From Candidatus Methanofastidiosum methylothiophilum (GTDB lineage Archaea > Methanobacteriota_B > Thermococci > Methanofastidiosales > Methanofastidiosaceae), in assembly GCA_001587675.1 (NCBI GenBank), contig LNGD01000029.1:1-14427 (forward strand): a stretch of 14,427 nucleotides of DNA. The letters run 5' to 3'. The notes beneath the pieces are model-generated. The model was not told where the DNA came from. It saw only the letters and a program-made list of their open reading frames with translations, and did not search any database. The number at the start of each line of letters is the position of its first letter. The first letter of the stretch is position 1. This document shows positions 1-6,230 of this stretch, piece by piece. Both the position numbers and the translations under genes were made by a program.

Positions 1-429
1 GTCAAAAATAGTTTTTAATTTTGATTCACTTTCTCTTAATGCTTTTTCTGTTCTCTGAATCCTCAAAATTGATTCAATTCTCGCTATAAATTCTTTTGCC
101 ACAAATGGGCGCGTTATATAACCATCAGCTAGAGAATCAAGACCCTCAGCTTGTTGTTGGGGAGATATTTTAACTCCTGATACTAAAACAACGAATGTTC
201 CTATCAAGGTAGGGTTTGATTTTATTTTTTTACATACAGTAATTCCATCGATATCTGGGAGAACTACATCTAAAATAACTAGATCAGGCCGGAAACTATG
301 AATTTTATCTAAGCATTCATTGCCGTTATTAGCCTCTTCGATATCGCAATCAATAGACGTAAGTATTCTTGAAGTAGCTTCAAGAACTTTTTTATCGTCA
401 TCTACCAAAAGTATTTTTGCTCTGGCCAT
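1..429 (-). CDS. REC-PAS response regulator or hybrid kinase, partial at the window edge
   Basis: I translated 143 codons from the ATG at 427-429; the frame is open to position 1, so the C-terminal part is missing. Residues 4-125 form a receiver domain with the acidic cluster D10-D11-D12, the phosphoacceptor D54 in the motif LVILDVVLPDIDG, and S84 at the switch position. The usually conserved lysine (KPF) is R107 (ITRPF), a variant I know from REC-PAS proteins. The last residues (RTEKALRESESKLKTIFD) are a typical linker into a PAS domain, so the full protein is probably REC-PAS with or without a kinase output domain, not a DNA-binding regulator. It lies 32 bases downstream of the 143-residue gene and is probably the phosphorylation target of the kinase at 894-2006, which is inferred from gene order. 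No clear Shine-Dalgarno precedes it; a TATA-like box about 26 bases upstream suggests its own leaderless transcript. Confidence 0.88.
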   Translation of the reverse strand, partial: MARAKILLVDDDKKVLEATSRILTSIDCDIEEANNGNECLDKIHSFRPDLVILDVVLPDIDGITVCKKIKSNPTLIGTFVVLVSGVKISPQQQAEGLDSLADGYITRPFVAKEFIARIESILRIQRTEKALRESESKLKTIFD

Positions 430-443
430 TGCATTGTTATCAA

Positions 444-463
444 AAGATTTATTTATAAATCTT
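444..463 (-). promoter_or_regulatory. Palindrome containing a TATA-like box upstream of the response regulator
   Basis: Nine-base perfect inverted arms (444-452 and 455-463) flank a TT spacer. The core TTTATAAAT (450-458 area) reads as an archaeal TATA box on the minus strand. Its centre is about 26 bases from the response-regulator ATG at 429, which would place transcription start at the start codon. The palindrome also reaches into the stop codon (462-464) of the upstream gene. Box and spacing are seen in the sequence; promoter function is inferred. Confidence 0.45.
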
Positions 464-893
464 ATTTATCAGTAAGCTTCGAGAATAAAGGTATATTAAC
501 TATAATCCATTCAAAGAACGGATATAGATATTTATAAGCTTCAGGCGAAAGCTCTTCTTTCATTATTTCCGCATAAGTGTCAACGTTTGCTGACCAAAAA
601 GCTAGTTGAAATCCATGAGCCCGATATGATTTAAAAACCCAGAGCATAGTTTCAACAAATACTTCGGGATTATAGTTTAAGAAAAGCGACCCCATGAATC
701 TACTAAGATTTCTACTATTATCTTCCATCATGCCTATATTACCTTTTCCTACAAGCTTTTCTATATCCTCTCTTGAAGACATCCTTCTAGATAGCTCAGA
801 GGCTAATTTATCTTTTTTTTGATTGAATTCTTCCGAATATTCTAACGGTGGCTGATTTAATTTTTTTGCAGATTCTAATAGATTTTCTTTCAT
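462..893 (-). CDS. Hypothetical all-helical protein in a B12 sensor/kinase operon
   Basis: This 143-residue protein belongs to no family I can name with certainty. It has no signal peptide or membrane segment and looks predominantly alpha-helical and charged. The C-terminal two thirds (about 76-135) are rich in aromatics (W85, F87, Y90, F96, F99, W100, Y107, Y120, Y122, Y124, F126, F127, W129), which suggests a packed helical bundle that could hold a cofactor or a partner protein. I recall loosely similar helical segments beside sensory B12-binding domains, but cannot verify this here. The ATG directly follows the kinase stop codon (TAA-ATG), and a strong AGGAGG lies seven bases upstream inside the kinase gene, so the two are surely co-translated. 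Likely roles are an adaptor, phosphatase or sensory partner of the kinase; this is inference from context only. Confidence 0.8.
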   Translation of the reverse strand: MKENLLESAKKLNQPPLEYSEEFNQKKDKLASELSRRMSSREDIEKLVGKGNIGMMEDNSRNLSRFMGSLFLNYNPEVFVETMLWVFKSYRAHGFQLAFWSANVDTYAEIMKEELSPEAYKYLYPFFEWIIVNIPLFSKLTDK

Positions 894-2006
894 TTATTTC
901 CCTCCTATTGGAATTAAAAAATAAAATTTTGCTCCATCACCTAATTTACTCTCTACCCATATTTTACCTTTATGTGCTTCTATAATCTTTCTAGCAATTG
1001 CCAATCCAATTCCCGTACTTTTTTCCCCACCTGTTTTTTTAGTACTAGCCTTCCCAAAAAACTTAAAAAGATTGCCAATTTCATTTTCGGGTATTCCAGG
1101 ACCCTCGTCTTTTACTGAAACAATTGCCTCACTTTGATTCTGTATACATTCCACAAAAACATTAGACCCAGAGAAAGAGTATTCAATTGCATTTGAAAGT
1201 AAGTTTGTAAATACTTGAATTATTTTGTGCTTATCAATATCTGCGTAAATTGATTCTTGATTTGAGCTAAAGATAATATTAATTTGTTTTTTCTTTGCTT
1301 TGAATTCCAATCTTTTTATGCCATCTTTAATTACGGATATCATATCTTCTGTCATTATATCTAAAGCAAACTGTCCAGATTCTATTATAGATACATCGAG
1401 GAAATCATCTATCAATCTTCTCATAAGTTCACTTGATGAGAGAATTGTTTCTAAGAACGCTTTATGTTCTTGACTTAAAGTAGAATCCTCTAGAAGTATA
1501 AATTCACTGTAATTCATAATTAACCCCAAAGGATTTCTTAGATCATGTGCTGCCATTCCTAAAAAATGATTTTTGAGGTCGTTAAGTTTCTTTAGCTCAA
1601 TATTACTTTTCTGAAGCTCTCTTGTTAAATTATTTAATTCATTATTTAGATTAATAATTTCCTTTCTCAGCTTTTCTTGCTCAACAATATCTAGTTTTCC
1701 TAACACAAGTATATCATCTGCATCCTTATAAAAATTAAAATAAAAAGTTTGAGGAAGTCCAGTAACGGTATTTATATTGAGCATCACAGTATTGGATGGG
1801 TCTTTTGATAAATCATTTAAATCTAATTTATCTTTAAAATCAATGAAAATATCTGAAAATTTCTTTTTTGATAAATCTTGGCCTATTATTTTATTGGCAT
1901 AAGAATTTGCTTCAATAACATCTCCATTTTTAGATATTAGTAAGAAAATAACTGGTGCGCCTTCTTTTACATATTTATAAACTATCTCCTTAGTAGAAGC
2001 TACCAT
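894..2006 (-). CDS. Soluble PAS-domain sensor histidine kinase
   Basis: A 370-residue kinase with no membrane segment, so it should sense a cytoplasmic signal or partner. An N-terminal PAS-like domain covers about residues 8-105 and is followed by a coiled coil (about 106-147). A HisKA dimerisation domain carries the phosphoacceptor H154 in the H-box AAHDLRNPL. The HATPase_c domain shows an N-box around N268/N272 (FTNLLSNAIEYS), a G1 box at D300-G304 (DEGPGIP), an F-box-like LFKFFGK at 313-319, and a G2 box at 331-336 (TGIGLA). All key catalytic residues are present. It begins two bases after the stop of the B12-binding gene and ends directly against the next ATG, so the three genes form one tight operon. 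The likely input is the B12-binding protein acting in trans, and the likely target is the REC-PAS protein downstream; both are inferred from gene order. Only a weak purine-rich GAGATGAG precedes the start. Confidence 0.92.
   Translation of the reverse strand: MVASTKEIVYKYVKEGAPVIFLLISKNGDVIEANSYANKIIGQDLSKKKFSDIFIDFKDKLDLNDLSKDPSNTVMLNINTVTGLPQTFYFNFYKDADDILVLGKLDIVEQEKLRKEIINLNNELNNLTRELQKSNIELKKLNDLKNHFLGMAAHDLRNPLGLIMNYSEFILLEDSTLSQEHKAFLETILSSSELMRRLIDDFLDVSIIESGQFALDIMTEDMISVIKDGIKRLEFKAKKKQINIIFSSNQESIYADIDKHKIIQVFTNLLSNAIEYSFSGSNVFVECIQNQSEAIVSVKDEGPGIPENEIGNLFKFFGKASTKKTGGEKSTGIGLAIARKIIEAHKGKIWVESKLGDGAKFYFLIPIGGK
901..906 (-). promoter_or_regulatory. Shine-Dalgarno AGGAGG for the 143-residue gene
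   Basis: AGGAGG on the minus strand lies seven bases before the ATG at 893, inside the last codons of the kinase gene (Ile-Gly-Gly-Lys). It is the strongest ribosome binding site in this operon and fixes the start of the 143-residue gene. Confidence 0.8.
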
Positions 2007-2008
2007 TA

Positions 2009-2662
2009 TTAACTCATCTCTTTTATAAAGTTTTCAAGTTTATTTAATGAATCGATATAAAATACCTTTGGATATTTTTCAGCTAGTTCTTTACCGCCCC
2101 ATCTAAAGGCTTGACCTCCCAGAAGTACCGTTAATTTAGGCCATCTTGATTTAACTGTTTCAAGCGTTAGCATTAGTTCACTTATGTTAAAATATACACT
2201 TAAAGAAAAACATACAATATCTGGATTTTTCGAATCTATATAATTAATTAAATCTTTAATAGGCGTATTTGCTCCCAAAAAGTACCCATCCCATCCATTA
2301 ATTTCAAAGATATCTGCTACCATCCTAGCACCAATTTGATGGTACTCATTTGCTATACAAGAAATAATGGCCTTTTTACCTATATGCTCTTTTGAAAAAA
2401 TATTTGGATAAATTAAAGCCATCAAACTTTCAGTAATAGAAGTAGCTAGATGCTCAGTAGCAACGGATATTTGATTTGATTCCCACATCTCTCCAACTTG
2501 ATACATTGAGGTTTGAAATAAGTTAATATATAGATCTTTAATATCAACTTCTTCTGCCATTAGATTTTCTACTATTTCACGACATCTAGGTCTATTACCG
2601 GAAATAAGATTTTCTAAATATTCATCATATATTTCTTTTGTAATCATATCATAACCTATCAT
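2009..2662 (-). CDS. Cobalamin-binding sensory protein with CarH-like W-x9-E-H motif
   Basis: A 217-residue protein with a helical B12 cap domain (about 10-90) followed by a Rossmann-like B12-binding domain (about 96-215). The cobalt-ligand motif is E106-Y-H108-Q-I-G111, so H108 should be the lower axial ligand. Further pocket elements are S153-L-S and G182-G183. The cap contains W60, nine residues, then E70-H71, exactly the W-x9-E-H signature of the upper-face pocket in CarH/LitR B12 photoreceptors. E-x-H-x-x-G in place of the catalytic D-x-H-x-x-G also fits the sensory branch. It lacks the MerR DNA-binding domain of CarH, and a kinase follows two bases later, so output probably goes through a phosphorelay. 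No methyltransferase partner lies nearby. Methionine 6 (ATG at 2645-2647), preceded by AGGT, may be the true start if transcription begins near 2658. The alternative is a corrinoid carrier for methyl transfer, which I consider less likely. Confidence 0.87.
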   Translation of the reverse strand: MIGYDMITKEIYDEYLENLISGNRPRCREIVENLMAEEVDIKDLYINLFQTSMYQVGEMWESNQISVATEHLATSITESLMALIYPNIFSKEHIGKKAIISCIANEYHQIGARMVADIFEINGWDGYFLGANTPIKDLINYIDSKNPDIVCFSLSVYFNISELMLTLETVKSRWPKLTVLLGGQAFRWGGKELAEKYPKVFYIDSLNKLENFIKEMS

Positions 2663-2680
2663 TAAATATATGAGAAGTAA

Positions 2681-2689
2681 ATTATATAT
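2681..2689 (-). promoter_or_regulatory. TATA-like box for the B12-sensor operon
   Basis: Minus-strand GATATATAATTT lies upstream of the B12-binding gene. Centred near 2685, it predicts transcription start around 2658-2660. That is at or just inside the first ATG (2662) and about 11 bases before the second in-frame ATG (2647). It also lies after the T-run ending the tRNA gene, as expected for an independent operon. Inferred from spacing. Confidence 0.45.
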
Positions 2690-2703
2690 CTTATTGTTTA
2701 ATT

Positions 2704-2710
2704 AAAAAGA
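2704..2710 (-). terminator. Oligo-T terminator after tRNA-Gln
   Basis: Reading leftwards, the tRNA 3' end is followed after two bases by TCTTTTT. Archaeal RNA polymerase commonly stops at such T-runs. It would end both the tRNA transcript and any read-through from truA. Confidence 0.5.
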
Positions 2711-2712
2711 AG

Positions 2713-2785
2713 TAGCCGGGGGCGGATTCGAACCACCGTCTCAAGGTCCAGAGCCTCGAAGGATTGACCACTACCCTACCCGGCT
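2713..2785 (-). tRNA. tRNA-Gln (anticodon CUG)
   Basis: A 73-base cloverleaf without encoded CCA. The acceptor stem is AGCCGGG paired with CCCGGCT, and the discriminator is A at 2713. The D-arm is imperfect (G10-U25, G11-C24, G12-C23, U13/U22 mismatch), with the conserved GG in the loop. The anticodon stem CGAGG/CCUUG has one G-U pair and encloses the loop CUCUGGA, giving anticodon CUG after U33. A four-base variable region precedes the T-arm GGUGG-UUCGAAU-CCGCC. The A1-U72 pair is the feature that archaeal GatDE amidotransferase uses to recognise tRNA-Gln, which supports both the identity and the archaeal origin. No intron is present. Its first 15 bases overlap the end of truA. Confidence 0.95.
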
Positions 2786-3589
2786 GTTGAACTCAAAAGA
2801 TTTTTCTCTTTTAATAAGTTTTTCGGTTTCGCTTATTTGCTCAAAGCTTTCTTTTTCTAATAGACTTCTTGCCGACAAATCCGAAAATAGATCTAAAAAT
2901 CTCCTTTTTAATGCCCTTATAACATAGTCATCGTAATACATGTTGGATTTATCATCAATATTGTATAGCAAGAGATACTCTGGAGGAAAAGGTCTTGAAT
3001 TAATAGTTTTTTCTCCGGCTAAAGCAGCCAGAATATCCTCTTCAGAAAGATTACCCTCGACGTAATCAACTATTGAACCCACAATTCTCCTAATCATTTG
3101 CCATAAGAATCCTTTCCCTTTAAATTCAAATATATAAATCTGACCATCTTTTCTATAGCCCGCTTCTATATTTCTTTTTGTTTCTTCATACCCATTAAAT
3201 TTTGAAAATGAGAAAAAGTCATGATTGCCATTGAAAAAGGAAAGCCCTTCTCGGATAAGATTTTCATCATATCCCTTATCAAAAAGATAATAGCGGTAGG
3301 TTTTCATCAAAGGTAGATTAAGCTTGTCATTAGTGACGCCATATATCCATATGTCTTCAAGTTCATGCGTTATTTTTCTTAAATTTAATTCTTCTTTAAC
3401 TTCTAACTTTAGTATATTGGAAAGCGCAGAAACTCCTTTATCAGTTCTAGAAAGAAATCCTAAGTTTGTTGCTTCAATTCCTTGATTTTTTAAAATTTTG
3501 AATATGTCCCCTTCGACAGTTCTAACATCAGGTTGAATCTGAGACCCGTAAAATTCTCTGCCGTTGTAAGCAACTTTAAGATAGACCAT
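2771..3589 (-). CDS. truA: tRNA pseudouridine synthase A (TruA)
   Basis: TruA converts uridines at positions 38-40 of the tRNA anticodon stem-loop to pseudouridine. I start it at the ATG at 3587-3589, giving 272 residues, a usual archaeal TruA length. The first residues, VYLKVAYNGREFYGSQIQP, match the family N terminus. The catalytic aspartate is D50 in the motif SRTDKGVSA, and MIRRIVGSIV near residue 166 is the conserved C-terminal core helix. An in-frame ATG at 3694 would add 35 residues with a hydrophobic run, but that stretch overlaps the end of valS and the A/T-rich promoter, so I reject it. A TATA-like box about 25 bases upstream of 3589 suggests leaderless transcription. The stop codon TAG lies at bases 13-15 of the tRNA-Gln gene, an unusual overlap. 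Confidence 0.93.
   Translation of the reverse strand: MVYLKVAYNGREFYGSQIQPDVRTVEGDIFKILKNQGIEATNLGFLSRTDKGVSALSNILKLEVKEELNLRKITHELEDIWIYGVTNDKLNLPLMKTYRYYLFDKGYDENLIREGLSFFNGNHDFFSFSKFNGYEETKRNIEAGYRKDGQIYIFEFKGKGFLWQMIRRIVGSIVDYVEGNLSEEDILAALAGEKTINSRPFPPEYLLLYNIDDKSNMYYDDYVIRALKRRFLDLFSDLSARSLLEKESFEQISETEKLIKREKSFEFNSRVG
2810..2817 (-). promoter_or_regulatory. Possible tRNA-Gln promoter inside truA
   Basis: Minus-strand TTATTAAA, centred about 28 bases before the tRNA 5' end, has the usual archaeal TATA spacing. It is embedded in the last codons of truA. Whether it is used, or the tRNA is cut from a truA transcript by RNase P, cannot be decided from sequence. Confidence 0.35.
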
Positions 3590-3608
3590 TAACAATAATA
3601 TTATAAAA

Positions 3609-3618
3609 AATATAAAAG
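3609..3618 (-). promoter_or_regulatory. TATA-like box of truA
   Basis: Minus-strand CTTTTATATT, centred about 25 bases before the truA ATG at 3589, lies in the short gap after the valS stop codon. There is no Shine-Dalgarno before truA, so a leaderless transcript starting at the ATG is the simplest reading. Confidence 0.5.
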
Positions 3619-3623
3619 TGTTT

Positions 3624-6230
3624 TTATAAAATTTCAACAATGAAGTCTTTGTCCTTAATGACATTAACTTTCTTGCCACCTTTGAAGAATTCACGCTCTA
3701 CTCTTTCAATATAATCACGATTTAGTTCAAATCCATCTAGGATTAACACGCCTTTTTCTTCTATTTCCTTTACATGTGAGGTCAAAAGAGACTTAACTTT
3801 TTGGACATCTTTTCCAAATTTGGGCCCTATGATATCATATCTTGGTATGACTGCAGTTATCTTTTCATCGATATCCGGCTTTCCATTCTTTATTTCTAGA
3901 TGAGAGATATTCATAGATTTAGCAATGTCTTCAGTAATACCGTCTACATTCTTATCAGTGTATAGGATTGCACCATTTAGATTTGCATTCAAAGGCATTT
4001 TTAGATCAGACTTATATCTTCTGATTGCTACAGTAATATCTTTTAGCAGCTCTCCTTTAGCAAAAGATTCGTTGTCAAAATAGTTAAAGTCAGGGTATTT
4101 TGTAAGATGTATACTCTTTACTCCTTCGTCGGCAAACATCTCATTATAAATCTCTTCAGTTATATGTGGGGTATAAGGTGATATCAATCCAATTATGTTT
4201 CTAATTAAAGTCTTCAAGGTATAAGCAGCCTGCTCTTTCTTAATGTCGTTATATAATCTGTATTTTACTATTTCAATATAATTGTCAGCGACTTCATGCC
4301 AAAGGAAATTTCTAATCTCTTTTAAAATCGGAGCAAAGTTATATTCGTCAAGTTCTTTTGTCGCATGTTTTATGAGCTCGGTTAGTTTTGAGAGTATCCA
4401 TTTATCGGCGACGGTAAGGGAATCTATATTCAAATTATTAGTATCTATGCCAGATGTGTTCATTTCAATAAATCTTGAAACGTTCCAGAATTTAGTTAAA
4501 AATCTGTTACCGTGTTCAATTTCCTTCCAAGTAAATGGAAAATCTTCTCCCTTTGATGCTAAAAGTGCCCACTGTCTTAATGCATCTGCACAGTATTTCT
4601 TCAATGGCTCATCGGGCTCAATAACATTTCCCAAAGACTTGCTCATCTTTCGGCCATCGGGCCCTGCAACCATACCGTGTATTAAAGTTTCATCCCAGGG
4701 ATTTTTCCCAGTTATTAAATTGCACCTAAATAGGGTGTAAAATAACCATGTTCTAATTATTTCATATCCTTGTGGTCTTATAGTAGCAGGATATGTTTTT
4801 TTGAAGAAATCATCATCTCTTAAATATCTAGAAATAGCAAGAGGGGTCGCTGAAGAGTCAACCCAGCAATCACAAACATCAATTTCCCCTATGAAATTAT
4901 TTGACCCACATTTACATTTTTCTTTGGGTTTGTCGAATCTTGGGTCTACTGGAAGCCATTCAATCTTTGCAGGCATAAGCTCTCCGCAATCCTTACATTT
5001 CCAGAATGGGATAGGCGTACCAAATACCCTTTGCCTAGATATGATCCAGTCCCAGTCCATCGAATCTGTCCAGTCATAAAATCTATCATACATGTAATCT
5101 GGATGCCAGGTAATCATTTTTCCATTTTCAATTAGCTTATCTTTGAAATCTCTAACGTTAATGAAGTACTGCTCCATCGGTAAAAGTTCTATTGGTGATT
5201 TGCATGAGCCTCTTTCAACATGAAGAAGAATTCTATGTTTGATATTTTCAGTTTTGACAAGAAGCCCAAGCTCCTCCAAATCAGAAACTATTTCTTTCCT
5301 TGCTTCTTTTACGGGAAGGCCATCATATTTATTACCAGACTTTAATTTGCCATCTTCTGTGATTGAAGTTATGACGTCAAGATCATATTTTTTCTGCCAA
5401 AGAATATCCTGTTCATCACCATAAGTACAGCAGTATACAATTCCTGTACCAAATGACATATCGACTTCTTCATCAGATAGTATTGGAACTTTTCTATCAA
5501 AAATAGGTATGACGACACTTCTGCCTTTGTACTTCTCATATCTTGGATCCTTTGGATTGAAAAAAACACCTACACATGAGGGCATCAATTCTGGCCTTGT
5601 AGTTGCAATCTCAACATGATCTTTTCCATCTTCGACAGGAAGTTTCAAGTAGTATAGTTTTCCATCCTTTTCTTCGTATCCTACTTCCGCCTTTGCAAGT
5701 GCAGTCTGACATTTAGGGCACCAAAGGATTGGGTGTTTTTCTCTAAATAAATATCCTTTATTATAAAAATTAATTAATGTTGTTTGAACGAGCTTCAGAT
5801 ATTCAGGATTCATTGTGAGGTACATTCTCGACCAGTCAGGAAAGTAACCAATATCTGTCATCTGCCTCTTCATCCTATCAACGCATTGGGCAGTCCATTC
5901 CTTACATTTCTCAATAAATGCTTCTTTATTGTCCTTTGATATCTTAAACTCATGTTCAACTTTTAATTCAGTTGGGAGACCATGACAATCAAAACCTTGA
6001 GGGCAGTAGACGTTGAATCCTCTCATTCTCTTGTATCTCTGAGTAAAATCAATCCATGTAAAGTCCATTACATGGCCCATGTGAAGTGAACCAGATGTAA
6101 ATGGAGGGGGAGTATCTAAAACGTATACTTCGCCTTCTTTATCCGGGTTAAATTTGAAAATCTGATTTTCAAGCCAAAAATTCTGCCATTTCTTTTCTAT
6201 CTTTTTACCGTCATAGTCTTTATCCAACAT
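3624..6230 (-). CDS. valS: Valyl-tRNA synthetase, archaeal type
   Basis: A class I synthetase of 868 residues that charges tRNA-Val. The HIGH motif is HMGH (50-53) after PPPFTSGSL, and KMSKS is intact at 528-532 in GRKMSKSLGNVIEPDE. The CP1 editing domain has the TTRPE motif at 210-214, which proofreads mischarged threonine. Cysteine pairs at 171/174 and 412/415 with 439/441 look like zinc sites. Segments such as DWDWIISRQRVFGTPIPFW (392-410) and RPQGYEIIRTWLFYT mark it as ValS rather than IleS; the length is normal for archaeal ValS. The anticodon-binding domain covers about 600-750. Its ATG overlaps the preceding hydrolase stop by one base (TAATG), with GGTGA four bases upstream at 6235-6239, so the two are translationally coupled. 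Confidence 0.95.
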   Translation of the reverse strand: MLDKDYDGKKIEKKWQNFWLENQIFKFNPDKEGEVYVLDTPPPFTSGSLHMGHVMDFTWIDFTQRYKRMRGFNVYCPQGFDCHGLPTELKVEHEFKISKDNKEAFIEKCKEWTAQCVDRMKRQMTDIGYFPDWSRMYLTMNPEYLKLVQTTLINFYNKGYLFREKHPILWCPKCQTALAKAEVGYEEKDGKLYYLKLPVEDGKDHVEIATTRPELMPSCVGVFFNPKDPRYEKYKGRSVVIPIFDRKVPILSDEEVDMSFGTGIVYCCTYGDEQDILWQKKYDLDVITSITEDGKLKSGNKYDGLPVKEARKEIVSDLEELGLLVKTENIKHRILLHVERGSCKSPIELLPMEQYFINVRDFKDKLIENGKMITWHPDYMYDRFYDWTDSMDWDWIISRQRVFGTPIPFWKCKDCGELMPAKIEWLPVDPRFDKPKEKCKCGSNNFIGEIDVCDCWVDSSATPLAISRYLRDDDFFKKTYPATIRPQGYEIIRTWLFYTLFRCNLITGKNPWDETLIHGMVAGPDGRKMSKSLGNVIEPDEPLKKYCADALRQWALLASKGEDFPFTWKEIEHGNRFLTKFWNVSRFIEMNTSGIDTNNLNIDSLTVADKWILSKLTELIKHATKELDEYNFAPILKEIRNFLWHEVADNYIEIVKYRLYNDIKKEQAAYTLKTLIRNIIGLISPYTPHITEEIYNEMFADEGVKSIHLTKYPDFNYFDNESFAKGELLKDITVAIRRYKSDLKMPLNANLNGAILYTDKNVDGITEDIAKSMNISHLEIKNGKPDIDEKITAVIPRYDIIGPKFGKDVQKVKSLLTSHVKEIEEKGVLILDGFELNRDYIERVEREFFKGGKKVNVIKDKDFIVEIL

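Noticed and set aside
2009..2662. Corrinoid carrier protein of a methyltransferase system.
   Set aside because: No methyltransferase or activating gene is nearby, the ligand motif is E-x-H-x-x-G, the W-x9-E-H motif is present and a kinase follows directly; kept only as the less likely alternative.
3590..3694. N-terminal extension of truA with a hydrophobic segment that looks like a membrane helix.
   Set aside because: It overlaps the valS 3' end and translates the A/T-rich promoter region; the family N terminus begins at the ATG at 3589.
4282..5424. Several plus-strand open frames inside valS.
   Set aside because: They are antisense to a complete, well-conserved synthetase, have no ribosome binding sites and resemble no protein family.
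3624..6230. Isoleucyl-tRNA synthetase as an alternative call.
   Set aside because: The editing-domain and catalytic signatures (TTRPELMPSCV, SRQRVFGTPIPFW, the segment before KMSKS) match archaeal ValS, and the length is too short for typical IleS.
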